Shown here: one piece after another, positions 51,773 to 62,383 of the stretch | Numbering within the stretch: position 1 is the stretch's first letter | Layout: each line of letters starts with the position of its first letter | NCBI GenBank assembly: GCA_038502055.1 | Contig: JAXRKN010000040.1 | Span: 6,904,001 to 6,968,000, forward strand | Direction of reading: 5' to 3' | Origin: Tanytarsus gracilentus | Lineage: Eukaryota > Arthropoda > Insecta > Diptera > Chironomidae | DNA length: 64,000 bases | Translations under genes and position numbers: made by a program | Notes under the pieces: model-generated | Seen by the model: the letters and a program-made list of their open reading frames with translations, nothing else | Database searches by the model: none | Told to the model about the DNA's origin: nothing

Positions 51773-53570
51773 GACACTCTCATTTTCTTTAAATTGTTTG
51801 AGTGTAAATGCACTCTCAAAATTATCTCCTTTATATAATCGTCTTTCTTATTATTTTTATTGCTCGGTATTACAAGCAAAACATTTAAAACGAGAAAAAA
51901 ATTCGTGTTATAATTTTAACCTTGATATTGTTGCGTCAAGAAATGGATTGAAGTAAAATCACTACACGTCACGCTCAGCTTGAATGTTTGTTAATGATTT
52001 TGAGAATTTATTTTCTAAGACTTTGCTCATAATGTTAATTTAATTAATTTGGTTAAGATGCTTAACTAAGCTTAAAAATATAAAATTGTAAAAATTAATT
52101 TAAAAAAATTTAAATTGTTTATAAAATTGTTATTAAACTTGTTACAATTATAATTTGTTGTTTAGTTTTAATTTTTTGCTGATATTTTGTTTTTTGTTTA
52201 CCAATTAGTTTGTTTCCGCATCGAAGCCGCATGTCGATAATTAATTCAGATTAATTCAAATCTTAAGTAATAAAAACACGTCGAAGAATTGGCATTGATT
52301 AAAGCAAAAAATAATTAATTTTTTGCAAAAAAGTCTTAATTGATTGAATTTTGTTAAAAACATCTAAAATTAAAATTAAAAATTAATTTCAGTTTTTGTA
52401 AATAATTATATTAATGTTAATTGCATAATTAATCAATATAACTCAAATATAAAATCATCAACCTCATTTTTACTTTAATTACGAGCTTGCGTTTCTAATT
52501 AAATCATAAATTTTTTATTTTAATTAAAATCTAAAATTTTACATCGAGTGAAATTTATGTCCACATTATCATAAAATTCTTCATTACTCCCATGTTGGTC
52601 ATTGAACTTTACTAAATTAAGTGGTTTAAAGTGAGGTAATTTTATCTTTGAGATTATTAATGCTGGCATTGGATGTCTTTTATAATAAGAACGGTGTTGG
52701 AGTCATAAATAATTCAATAATTACTGAGCGCTTTTTTGGCTCCAAAAAAAACTTTTGATACCATCGCTAATTACACGCAATTTATTTCATTTGTGTAATC
52801 TTGACTGTTGACTAACATCTGAGCCTTTTGATTTTTCGGAAATCGTTCAAAAAAAGGGTTAAAAACTTGGGAATTATTGTTCAAACTAAGAATTAAAAAT
52901 ATAACAATTGAAATTTTATCGCACTTTGAACTAAATCCCTTCAAAAAACTAAATAGCAAAAAATATCATTCAAATGATTCATATCGTAAAGTCTCGAAGG
53001 TAGTTTTAGTATAATTGCACGGCAATAAATTGATTTAATTGCTTGATAGTTGCTGTTTCTCGCATGTTCTGTTGTTCACATTTCCTTAGGTAAACTCCAA
53101 ATCGAGTTAATCATCAATTATTTATGCGCATTAAAGATTGCATTTAAATTATTAGCTAACGACAAACGTTAAAGATTTAATCAGATTTTCTTCTTGTTGC
53201 CATTATTATTAAAATATTGAGATTTATCTTTTGAAGTAATTGCATTTTCTCTATGAAAGCAGAAAACACAAGAAAAAAGTATCATTTTAAAAGAGTAAGC
53301 ACTTAATTTAGAGCGTGCCAACAACATTGTAAGTGTAGCTTAAGGCTTGCAAGATGAAATTGTTTTCAAAAAGGTTAAAAAAGAAGGTTTTGTAAAAAAT
53401 TTAAATCTCGGTTGGATTTTCTACTTAAATATTTTTAATGGAAATTTTAAGACTCGTTAATGACGTAAAAAGGTTTAAAATTAACTTTTCAATTAAAACT
53501 TTTAAAAGATATTTTCCTGATTTTTTTAAAAATGATTTCCAAGCTTTTCAGATTTATTTCAAAAAGCTTA
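51773..53570. other. AT-rich spacer
   Basis: No gene recognised. A TATATAAAGG motif in minus orientation (about 51825-51834) just beyond the foldback element could be a promoter for the minus-strand ORF at 50719, but nothing else supports this. Confidence 0.3.
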
Positions 53571-54916
53571 GGGTGGCAACCCAAAACTTCGTAGTTTTGA
53601 GCAAAATTTTACACAAGAATGAAGATTTTCCAACTTTTTCAATAATAAATCTTAAATGTTAAGATTATTTTAAAAAATTCATGTGTTGCCTGAAATTTTG
53701 AGACGTCAACAATATTTTTATGTTCCTTCTTTTACGCTGTAGTAACCCTCTACTTTCGGACCAAAACTTCGCAGTTGAGGACCAAAACTTCGCAGTTAAA
53801 TTTCTCTGAATTTTAAAAAATTTAATTTCTTGTCAAATGGTCTTAAAATTAGACAATTTATGGTTGGAGGAATAGAAAATAATTTAAAATGCAAGAACAA
53901 TATTTTTTGGAAGTGCCAGCGACGGACTTGTGTCTTGAAATATGATATTCTTTCTTATATTGCTTCGAACGCCTCTTTAAACTCAAAAATTTTACCAGAA
54001 AACATGAGAATGTTTTGAGTCAATAACATCATGGACATCCAGCACTGCCTATAATGTCCATTTTTTCAGAACTATTGCTTCATGTACCTCGTTGAACTCA
54101 GGATCGAATTAGAAATTGATTGGCATAAATGTTTTTTAGTTATGTAGGAAGCAAGGCAGGAAATTAGTTCCAAGTTCCGGACATACCTAGTTATTCTGTT
54201 GGAAGTTGGTTCCAATATTAGATATAGGAATTGGATATAGGCACTTCCGACATTGGACATGACAAGTTCCTCTGCGGAAAGATAGTTCCCCTTTTTAAGT
54301 GCCTGTATCTTACTTAAAGCACCTTCATTTATAGCATTTACAAGAAAAAATATTTTTTTTGTCATCAATCAATCGATCTTATTTTTTACATGCTGCATGC
54401 TGAATTTCCAAGAGTATATTTTCTGGTATTCTCATTGCTGTATAAGCTTGTTTTCTAAACACATAATTGCAGCAGAAAAAAAAATTACAGTGAAGAAAAT
54501 TCCAAAGACTACTTTTGGAAAATTAACTACGAAGTTATGGTCCCTTGGCAAAAGTGCGTCGTAAGGCATTTTGGATTTATGCTTAATTTATTTTGAATTG
54601 TTATATTTGAAGCTAAGACACAAAGCATCCCAAAAATATTTTTTTCAAAATTTAAAAAATATTTTTTCCTATTAAAAATCAATGAAATGTGTACCAGTTT
54701 GATAAAATATATGTTGTATGGGAGATTTTTCTTTTGGGATTTTAAGGCATACCGGATGCTCAAAAAAATCTTAAACCTTCTTTTATGAACTAAGATTTAC
54801 ATTAAGTTTAAATTTTATATATGTTTTTGGGTCATTTTCTTGCTAGAAATGTCTCAATTTATAAAATAAAATTCACTACGAAGTTTTGGGTACTGCGAAG
54901 TTTTGGGTCTCCACCC
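53571..54916. mobile_element. 1.35-kb TIR element with GGGTGG ends, TA-flanked
   Basis: Left end GGGTGGCAACCCAAAACTTC at 53571, right end GTTTTGGGTCTCCACCC at 54916, both flanked by TA. Subterminal copies of CCAAAACTTCGCAGT occur at about 53760 and 53781 and, inverted, near 54870-54908. Terminal inverted repeats, TA flanks and iterated subterminal motifs fit a non-autonomous DNA transposon. It carries a piece of another repeat (54030-54125). No transposase. Confidence 0.65.
54030..54125 (-). repeat. Fragment 7 of the repeat family's 129-bp unit
   Basis: It contains AATGTCCATTTTTTCAGAAC, GCTTCATGTACCTCGTTGAA and GATTGGCAT in the order of the units in copy 3, inside the 53571-54916 element. 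Confidence 0.6.
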
Positions 54917-55686
54917 TAATTCAAAAGATCTTTTCAATGAATTGTCGAACGCTGTAAATCAATTTTTATTAAATATTAATGAATCTCTCGAGCACCCTCT
55001 TGCACTTAATAGAAATTTAAGAAATTAATTTTCATTACAAAGTCTCATGAATGCAGACACTGAAAATTGTTTCCGGCAGTTTGTGAAACAACTTTCACAT
55101 GGAGGGAAAAATATATTGCAGTTAAATTAAATTAAATGGCTGCTTACACCACTAGCAGCATGCGAGATTTATGAACGGGGAAAAAAGTGTAAAAACACCA
55201 TAGAGACGCAGAACTTTAATAATTCATCTAGATTTTAAATGAGATTAGCTGCAGCAAAAAGCCAAGTGCCATCAACAATTTATTCATCGCGAGCTCGCTT
55301 TCCAATTACTCGAGATTGAACAAATTGAATTGAATTAATTTCAGCTCTTTATTGCATCGCTCAAGTTTATTTATCCATTTTTTTTGTCTGCACATCAACA
55401 GTGCTGTAATCACATGCTTCATTCTGTTTTTGTTTGAGATCAGTACACAAAAGTAAGCATGATGAGCGACAGCAGTTAATTAAAATATTTTTCCATCGCA
55501 ACTTGATGTCCCGCGGCCATGACAATGGAAAATTCATTCGCGATGAATTTGTTGATTTTTACCTCAGCATTAATTAAATTGAAAACTATGAATTTTTGAA
55601 TATTCTTGATTAGTGCCTAAAAGTTTTGAATGTTGAATAATAAAAATGATTCTGAAAATATAATTTGAAATTTTTTATTATTTCAG
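54917..55686. other. Stretch before the Gly-rich gene exons
   Basis: Presumably intron or upstream flank of the gene at 55687. I found no first exon with a signal peptide. Confidence 0.4.
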
Positions 55687-58609
55687 TTTTTAACTTTTAA
55701 AGACGGCAAATTTGGAGTTAACTTTTTGGGTTATCATGCTGAAGCAGGTAAAAGACAAATTTTCTCCTCATTAATAATTAATTACCATGCATCTGTTGAC
55801 TCTATTAAAATTGCAGGATTAGGTGGATTACTTACGGGCAATGCTGCTCATGGAGGTCTTTCAGCATCTGCTGGAACGCCATTTGGTATGTTAATTAACT
55901 TTAATAATTTCAAGATCTAATTATAATTTTTTTCTTTTAGGTCAACGAGCAGCAGCTGGTCTTGGTGGAAGTGTCGATGAGCAAGGTAAGTAAAATTAAA
56001 CTAAAAGTTTAAATTTGTCGCACTTCATTTTCACACAAAATTTTAATTAATTCAAATTGCATATTGCAAAAGGGTTAAAAGCCAATAAATCCGCAACTGA
56101 ATTTCGTTCGCTGAAATTATCTGAAAATGCACAATTATGTATCACAAATTATTCGACAATATTCATTAAAAGTTATGGTGTGAAAATAATTAAGCACACA
56201 TCGAATTTGCGTTTTGCAATTTTATCGGTGAAAAGGGTCGTTGAGAGAGCATAAATGAAACTTGCAGACGTGCACAATGAAAAACAATGGACGCAATTTG
56301 AATATGCATGAACTATAAATTATCAACTGTCTAAACATGCTGTTACTTATGAAGAACACAATTTTGAATTTTTGATGCCTCGATCAGGGGATGAATTGAA
56401 ATTTCTAAAAATTAAATTTTGTAAAATAATTTAAAAAAGTTAAAATTGAATTTAATTTTAAAAGATTTAAAAAATTCTCAAATTTTAAATCTCACTCCTT
56501 GATTCCAAACCCATAATTTTGCTCACACCCACGCTGTATGTGTAATGAGTATCACGAACAAACAAAACTGAACAAATTAATTAATTTTTTTTCGCACAAC
56601 TAAAAAACCCATTTAATATCTGGATTTTATGTTTGCAGGAAGACCGAGAGGCGGAGGCTTTGCTGCGGCAACAGCTGGGTAAATAATTTCAATAAAAAAT
56701 TTCATTTAATGATGATTCATCTCTTTAACGGCTTCTAACCGCAATTTTTTCTCTCTCATGATAAAGTAATGGAGTTGGTGCAAGTGCGGCTCTTGGCGGC
56801 AATGTTGATGGTGAGTGATGGATGAAAAATAATTTTAACTGGCGCATTAATAATTTTTTTCTCTCTTTTTTTTGGCAGAAAATGGTGGAGGTGGAGGGTT
56901 GGGTAGTGAAGCTCATGGACTCGGATACTCGGCCAAAAAAGTTGAACTATCATCATTCCCGCAACAACCACGAATTCCACCAGGAGTATGTCATCATGTT
57001 GATTTTAATTAAATTAATTAGCATGCAAATTGAATTAGTCGGAAAATGAAAATTATTTTCATGATGACAAAATTTTAATTTTTTTAAAATCGTCAAAATT
57101 TTAAATTAATTAATAACCACTTAATGATTGATGCAGAACTAATTTTTGCTCCTTTTTTCGGTGCAGTCAAAGAGTGTTGACATTCAACAACTACCCGCAC
57201 TAGATCAACGTTCCTCTTTTGCTGATGCATCAGCCACATCTGCAGTCCAACCACTGCCATATGCAGGACGTCGCCGTCGATATAAAACCAAGTACATTGA
57301 GCGTCGCAATGGTGGGCGAGATAAAGTAAGATACAAATATCGAGGACGTGATGTCGTTTACTCCTACTAACCAACACACCCACTCAATGGACCTTCACTT
57401 TCACTACTCATTAATTCACACATCTCAATTAAATGTCCAAACTAATTCCCTTCCCATTGTTATTTTTCTCATGTCACATAAACAAAAAAAGGATGATTAC
57501 GAGGACGAAGAGCAAGACATTCCATTGGCAAGAGCGCCTGTCCGAAATCCCGATTATCGAAGCTTTTTTGACTTTGGCTATTTTTCTGATCTCGCTGCAT
57601 CCGTCGCTAATGCCCCACATCCATCGTCACAAACTGGAAATTCAATTACCGTTCGCAAGCAAAAAGGACAAAATACTGTGGAGTTGGAGAAATTTGTGAT
57701 TCCTAATTTTACACAAAATGATGCAAGCCGAAAGGTCGACGAATTTTTTTAAATCTTATTTTGAGCGGATTTTATAATTAAATTTAATTTCTCGATTATA
57801 TTTAAAACCTCATCAATATGCATTAAAATTAGGGTTGGCTTTTTTTACAGGATATTAATTTGTGTCAAGCCTAAAATCACAAAAAAAATATTTTTAACCG
57901 ACTGGGATGACATCAACATGTGACTAACTAACTCATACGGGTACTCAAAGCATTTACTAAAAAATTTATTAAACATTAAAATTCAAAATTCTGTACAAAA
58001 AAATTGGCAAAAAAATAAAATTTGGAAATCATAAGAAAAAAATTAATTTAAATTTTTTCGTCATCTGAAAATTAAATGAAAAATAAGAAACAAAAATTGT
58101 CATTCAACAGGTTAAAACTGTGATAAAAGAAGATTCGAGCGAGGAAAGCCATGATACAAAAAATAAAATCTCCTACAGAAGAAAATCAAGATCAACATCA
58201 AACGCAAGCAGTGCATCAAGCACGACATCGACAACATCAAGCCAGTTTCAAGCTAATCCCAATTTCTTTAATGACATTTTTAATGTAATTGCTTTTAAAG
58301 AGTCGAGAGATGAACGAGGAAATGAGAGTCGAGGGAGAAAAACTTGAAATTGAGTTTTAAAAACTTAAAATAAGATTCGGAATTTAACTTCATTTTAAAA
58401 ATAAATCTTCAAAAAAATAGTTTCAACCCCTTGAACGTTTCCAAATTAGCTCTATAACGACTTTCCGTTTCTTAAAATATCTTCATTCCTTTTATTTCTA
58501 ACTATTCTTTCAGATTCCAATTTCGGTTTTGAGTGCAGTTAATCAGTTTCTCAACAACGGCTTTGAATCTCTCAATGGAACATCTACCGTGACAAAAACT
58601 CGACACTGA
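55687..58609 (+). CDS. Unrecognised Gly/Ala-rich multi-exon protein (N-terminus missing)
   Basis: Ten exons join in frame: 55687-55747, 55817-55885, 55941-55985, 56639-56678, 56767-56810, 56879-56985, 57167-57325, 57492-57734, 58111-58284, 58514-58609, giving 345 residues to the stop. The N-terminal half is Gly/Ala-rich with a loose repeat (GLGG...VDEQG, LGGNVDENG), spread over very short exons that begin and end mostly in phase 1. A basic stretch (GRRRRYKTKYIERRNGGRDK) follows, then an acidic DDYEDEEQDI, a Ser/Thr-rich region and the C-terminus VLSAVNQFLNNGF. The first exon has no ATG, so the start lies upstream. Two joins are uncertain: read-through at 57326 would stop at 57370, and the donor at 57735 is the weak GTCGAC, without which the frame stops at 57752. 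The composition suggests an extracellular or cuticle-like protein, which is a guess. Confidence 0.7.
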
Positions 58610-59840
58610 AATTCAAATTACTTTAATTATTTCTGTACACAAATATAAAAGTTCTCCAACTTCATCTTGTACTCGGAAAAATCATATTAAAATTTTTAAC
58701 GTAATGAAAAAAGTTTTTTTTGTTTAACTGAATTTCAGTTTAGTTCGTTGAGAAGAGAGAAAATTTCTAGCACGAAACTCAAACACATCATGTGGGGTGT
58801 GTGCGATCAATAAAATTGATGTGAATCGATTTTTGAATCATTTACAGCAAAAAAAGGGTAGCATTGAAAATATCTGACGGTTAGGCACGAATTTTTGCAA
58901 TTTTGTGGCATTAATGACGATGAAGGAAATTGAGGAAAAGAAGAAGAAAATTTGATGATCCAAAAATATATGAGATAAAATTTTCATTTGAAATTTAAAA
59001 TGTGTTTGTGGATTTAAAAAATTGAACGTTAGAAAATTGAAATTTTTTTAAACTATTAAAATTCAATTTTATCATTGTCATAACACCTATTTTTCTTATC
59101 TCATCCTCGTAACAAAAACTCGATTTAAGAAATAAAATTCAATTTTTTGCATCGCAACAATTTTTATGCTCAACTCAATGTTCACTCACATGTGATCATG
59201 CGAATATAATCAAGTTCATAAAATTTAAACATTGAGAGCATTAAAAGCAATGAAACTGAATTTTTGTGGCTTCTCTCTACCCTTGCACTTTTTCAACGTT
59301 CAAACGCTTTCAATGTTGAATGAATGAAAATTTACCTTTCACACAGAGCAATTGTGGAGGTGGGAAGAAGCTTTTTGCCGCTTCGAATCATTAAGTTTTA
59401 AAATGTTTTGAAGTGCGAGAATTTTTTTGTAAATTTTAAGTTTTTTTTTCATGAAGTAAAATAGCAGAAAATTCAAACTATTGAAATGACCTCACTAAAG
59501 TCAACAAGATGCAAAAAATGCTGCTCACTTTTCCATCAGTCTGCATGCACTCGCTTCTTTTGAGAGCAAATTATTCGCTTCAATACCTGCATCTCGCACT
59601 TCGATGGTGTTTAAAGTTTTTAATTCCTACAGCTTAAAACACTTGAGAATTAATTTATTTGCTTTTAGTTCACATGACGCGCTTTTATTTATGGTTCAGT
59701 AGGAATAAAGTTAATCTCCGAGGGAATTTTACATGAGATTTTTTTTTCGAAAGTTGCGGTAATTATTCATGAATGAAGAGCTTTTGAGACAAGTTTATTG
59801 AGTTCAAAATTTAAAGTTTATGAAAAACAAGAAAATTCAG
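58610..59840. other. Spacer, no gene seen
   Basis: AT-rich flank between the Gly-rich gene and the large palindrome. Confidence 0.5.
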
Positions 59841-61100
59841 TCTCAAGGAACTACGGCAGAGAGGTATCACCAATCGGGTGGGAGAGAAGGGACTTTATAG
59901 ACACTTTTCCGACTATTTTCGACATGCAATTAGTTTTTTTCGACACCATTTATTTTTCGAGTTATGACCTCTCAAAGTTTGAGGCCTTCTCTGCCGTACT
60001 TCGACTGACCTGTGGCAGAGAATTTTGAAAAATAAACTTTTTGAGACATGTTTGGTATCAAAACGCATCTACTTTTTCCGACCATTTTCGACATCACATT
60101 AGTTTTCCGATTCACTTAAGTTTTCCAGTAAAATTTTCATTTTTATTTTGAAATTTTTTTCTCACTAACACTAACACAAAAATCATTCTCTGCCGTAGTT
60201 CTTAAGTGCAAATCCTGGAAATCAAAACATTTTTCTTACATTATTTTACTTTCAATCAATTATAATTATTTCGACAATTTTCGACAGCTTTAAAAAAATT
60301 TCATTCCAGTTGAAACCAATTAAATTTTTGAAAAAGAAAATTTTCAAAGCTGTCACCAATACAACCATAGTTTTTTCTATCGGTATTAAATTTTTCTACC
60401 TAAAAACCCCTAAAAACTAACTAAAATAATAAATCAGAAAATTTTTCAAGTCAAATGAATTTTCTTATTCGGAAAATGAAAGACTAAAACAATTAAAATG
60501 TTTGAAAAGTTAGTTATAGAAATTTTACAATAATTTTAGGTAGTAAAATTTAATACCGATAGAAAAAACTATGGTTGTATTGGTGACAGCTTTGAAAATT
60601 TTCTTTTTCAAAAATTTAATTGGTTTCAACTGGAATGAAATTTTTTTAAAGCTGTCGAAAATTGTCGAAATAATTATAATTGATTGAAAGTAAAATAATG
60701 TAAGAAAAATGTTTTGATTTCCAGGATTTGCACTTAAGAACTACGGCAGAGAATGATTTTTGTGTTAGTGTTAGTGAGAAAAAAATTTCAAAATAAAAAT
60801 GAAAATTTTACTGGAAAACTTAAGTGAATCGGAAAACTAATGTGATGTCGAAAATGGTCGGAAAAAGTAGATGCGTTTTGATACCAAACATGTCTCAAAA
60901 AGTTTATTTTTCAAAATTCTCTGCCACAGGTCAGTCGAAGTACGGCAGAGAAGGCCTCAAACTTTGAGAGGTCATAACTCGAAAAATAAAAGGTGTCGAA
61001 AAAAACTAATTGCATGTCGAAAATAGTCGGAAAAGTGTCTATAAAGTCCCTTCTCTCCCACCCGATTTGTGATACCTCTCTGCCGTAGTTCTTTGAGACA
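59841..61100. mobile_element. Near-perfect 1.26-kb palindrome (foldback element)
   Basis: Arms 59841 to about 60404 and about 60539 to 61100 are reverse complements with only a handful of differences by eye (CACCAATCGG against CACAAATCGG, one base in CACCATTTATTTTTCG). The loop is about 130 bp. Each arm starts GAACTACGGCAGAGAGGTAT and repeats CTCTGCCGTA-type motifs two to three more times. Because the arms match, the same open frame appears on both strands (59798-60028 + and 60911-61108 -), containing WERRDFIDTFPTIFDMQLVF. Arm identity this high means a recent origin or ongoing homogenisation. Confidence 0.9.
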
Positions 61101-61859
61101 AAATTCAAAGTTCCACCAAAAATTTATTTTTTGATAGTTTAAAAACTTTAATTTCATATTGCTTAAAGTCACAAAATATCACTTGACACACTACATGAGT
61201 GCCACACACAAACTTCACCTCCATAACATTTATGCAGTCACCTTTCCTCCTTCAAGCATCTCTAATGTAATTTAGAAACTTTTTCTATACACATCCATTG
61301 AGAGAGAGAAAATCCAACTTTCATCCTTTTCTGTCCCTTACTGTGTAACAACTCAAGCGTTAACCTCATAAAGTACAGAATAATATGTGCAAAAAAGAGT
61401 AGCTGAAGGAAAATTTAAAACGTAAAAGTCATTTTGTGTGTGAGAGAAAGTTTTTTCAGTGCTATTTATTGCCTTTTCGGAAAAGGACACATCGACTCTT
61501 ATGCAAGGAATGAAAATCTAAGGTTTAAATTTATTTGAGCTTTAATCATGCAAAAATAAAAATTTTTAAACTATTTTAATAAGTTTAATGATATTTCCAG
61601 AATTTCCATCCCTTGACTTCCAAAAAAATTTAACTTATTGTAGAGAGCCATCATATCACAAGCTATTCCGTCCACATGTGTGGGTTACGAGAGACAGTTT
61701 GGATAAATATGATTTTAGTAACGCATAATTTTTTTATAAAGTTCACAGGTGCACCATATAAGATTTTTATTAGTTCCAAAAATTGAGAATAAAAATTATT
61801 AAATAAATTATGTGCACCACAGAGAAAGTAAAATCCGGGATAATGTGAATAATTTATTA
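61101..61859. other. Spacer, no gene seen
   Basis: AT-rich. GTGTGGGTTACGAGA near 61679 may be a scrap of the GCGTAACCCAC family. An AATAAA on the minus strand overlaps the end of the next gene. Confidence 0.4.
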
Positions 61860-62383
61860 TTATTGGTTGAAGCTCGTGCTGGGAACATTGAAACCCGCAA
61901 GTTGACTATCAGAACTGCTCAATCGTGCTCGAAGCGATGCGAGAGTTTGCAATATTTCATTAATTGTTCGGATGGTCTGTAAGGGAATCTTTAATTGGCT
62001 TTTTCCAGTTTCAGATTGTGACAATGAAAATTATTAATACTAACCTCGAAAAGTCTTTCGAATGTCGCTCGGATAAGTGGAACACGCTCTTCAGATTGCT
62101 TTAAATTATAAAATTAATTTATTTCACTGTTTAAATTTTTAATTTTTACTTGAGCTAGTTGCGGTTCACTCTGTCGCTCAATCACATCTTCTTCTTGCAG
62201 TTCCGTTACTTGAGGTTGTACTTGAGCTCTCTGCTGTTGTCTAAAGAGATTAAATTGCTGTCTTCTCGCGAACGGACTTATTTGAGCATCCGTTAGTGCG
62301 ATGGAGATCAGGAAAATTGAAATTACAATTCTGACTGAAGTCTTGATGTTATTCATGTTGATGGAAAATTTTCTTGTAAGCAA
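61860..62383 (-). CDS. Small secreted protein, three exons
   Basis: Exons (minus strand): 62150-62383, 62045-62098 and 61860-61976. The joins are GT-AG and in frame, giving 134 residues. An N-terminal hydrophobic stretch (VRIVISIFLISIALTDA) followed by QIS looks like a signal peptide with cleavage near residue 33, or 24 if the second ATG (62354-62356) is used. The mature part is Gln/Arg-rich (RRQQFNLFRQQQRAQVQPQV), then QSEERVPLIRATFERLFE, then a helical segment TIRTINEILQTLASLRARL and a polar end. It has no Cys, so it is not a disulfide-stabilised peptide. Paired basic residues (RR at about 42-43) could be a processing site. I do not recognise a family. A poly(A) signal immediately follows the stop. 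Confidence 0.72.

Noticed and set aside
59798..60028. 76-codon ORF and its 65-codon mirror at 60911-61108 as genes
   Set aside because: The two are the same sequence because of the palindrome; no start context, splice partner or known motif. Kept only as a note on the element.
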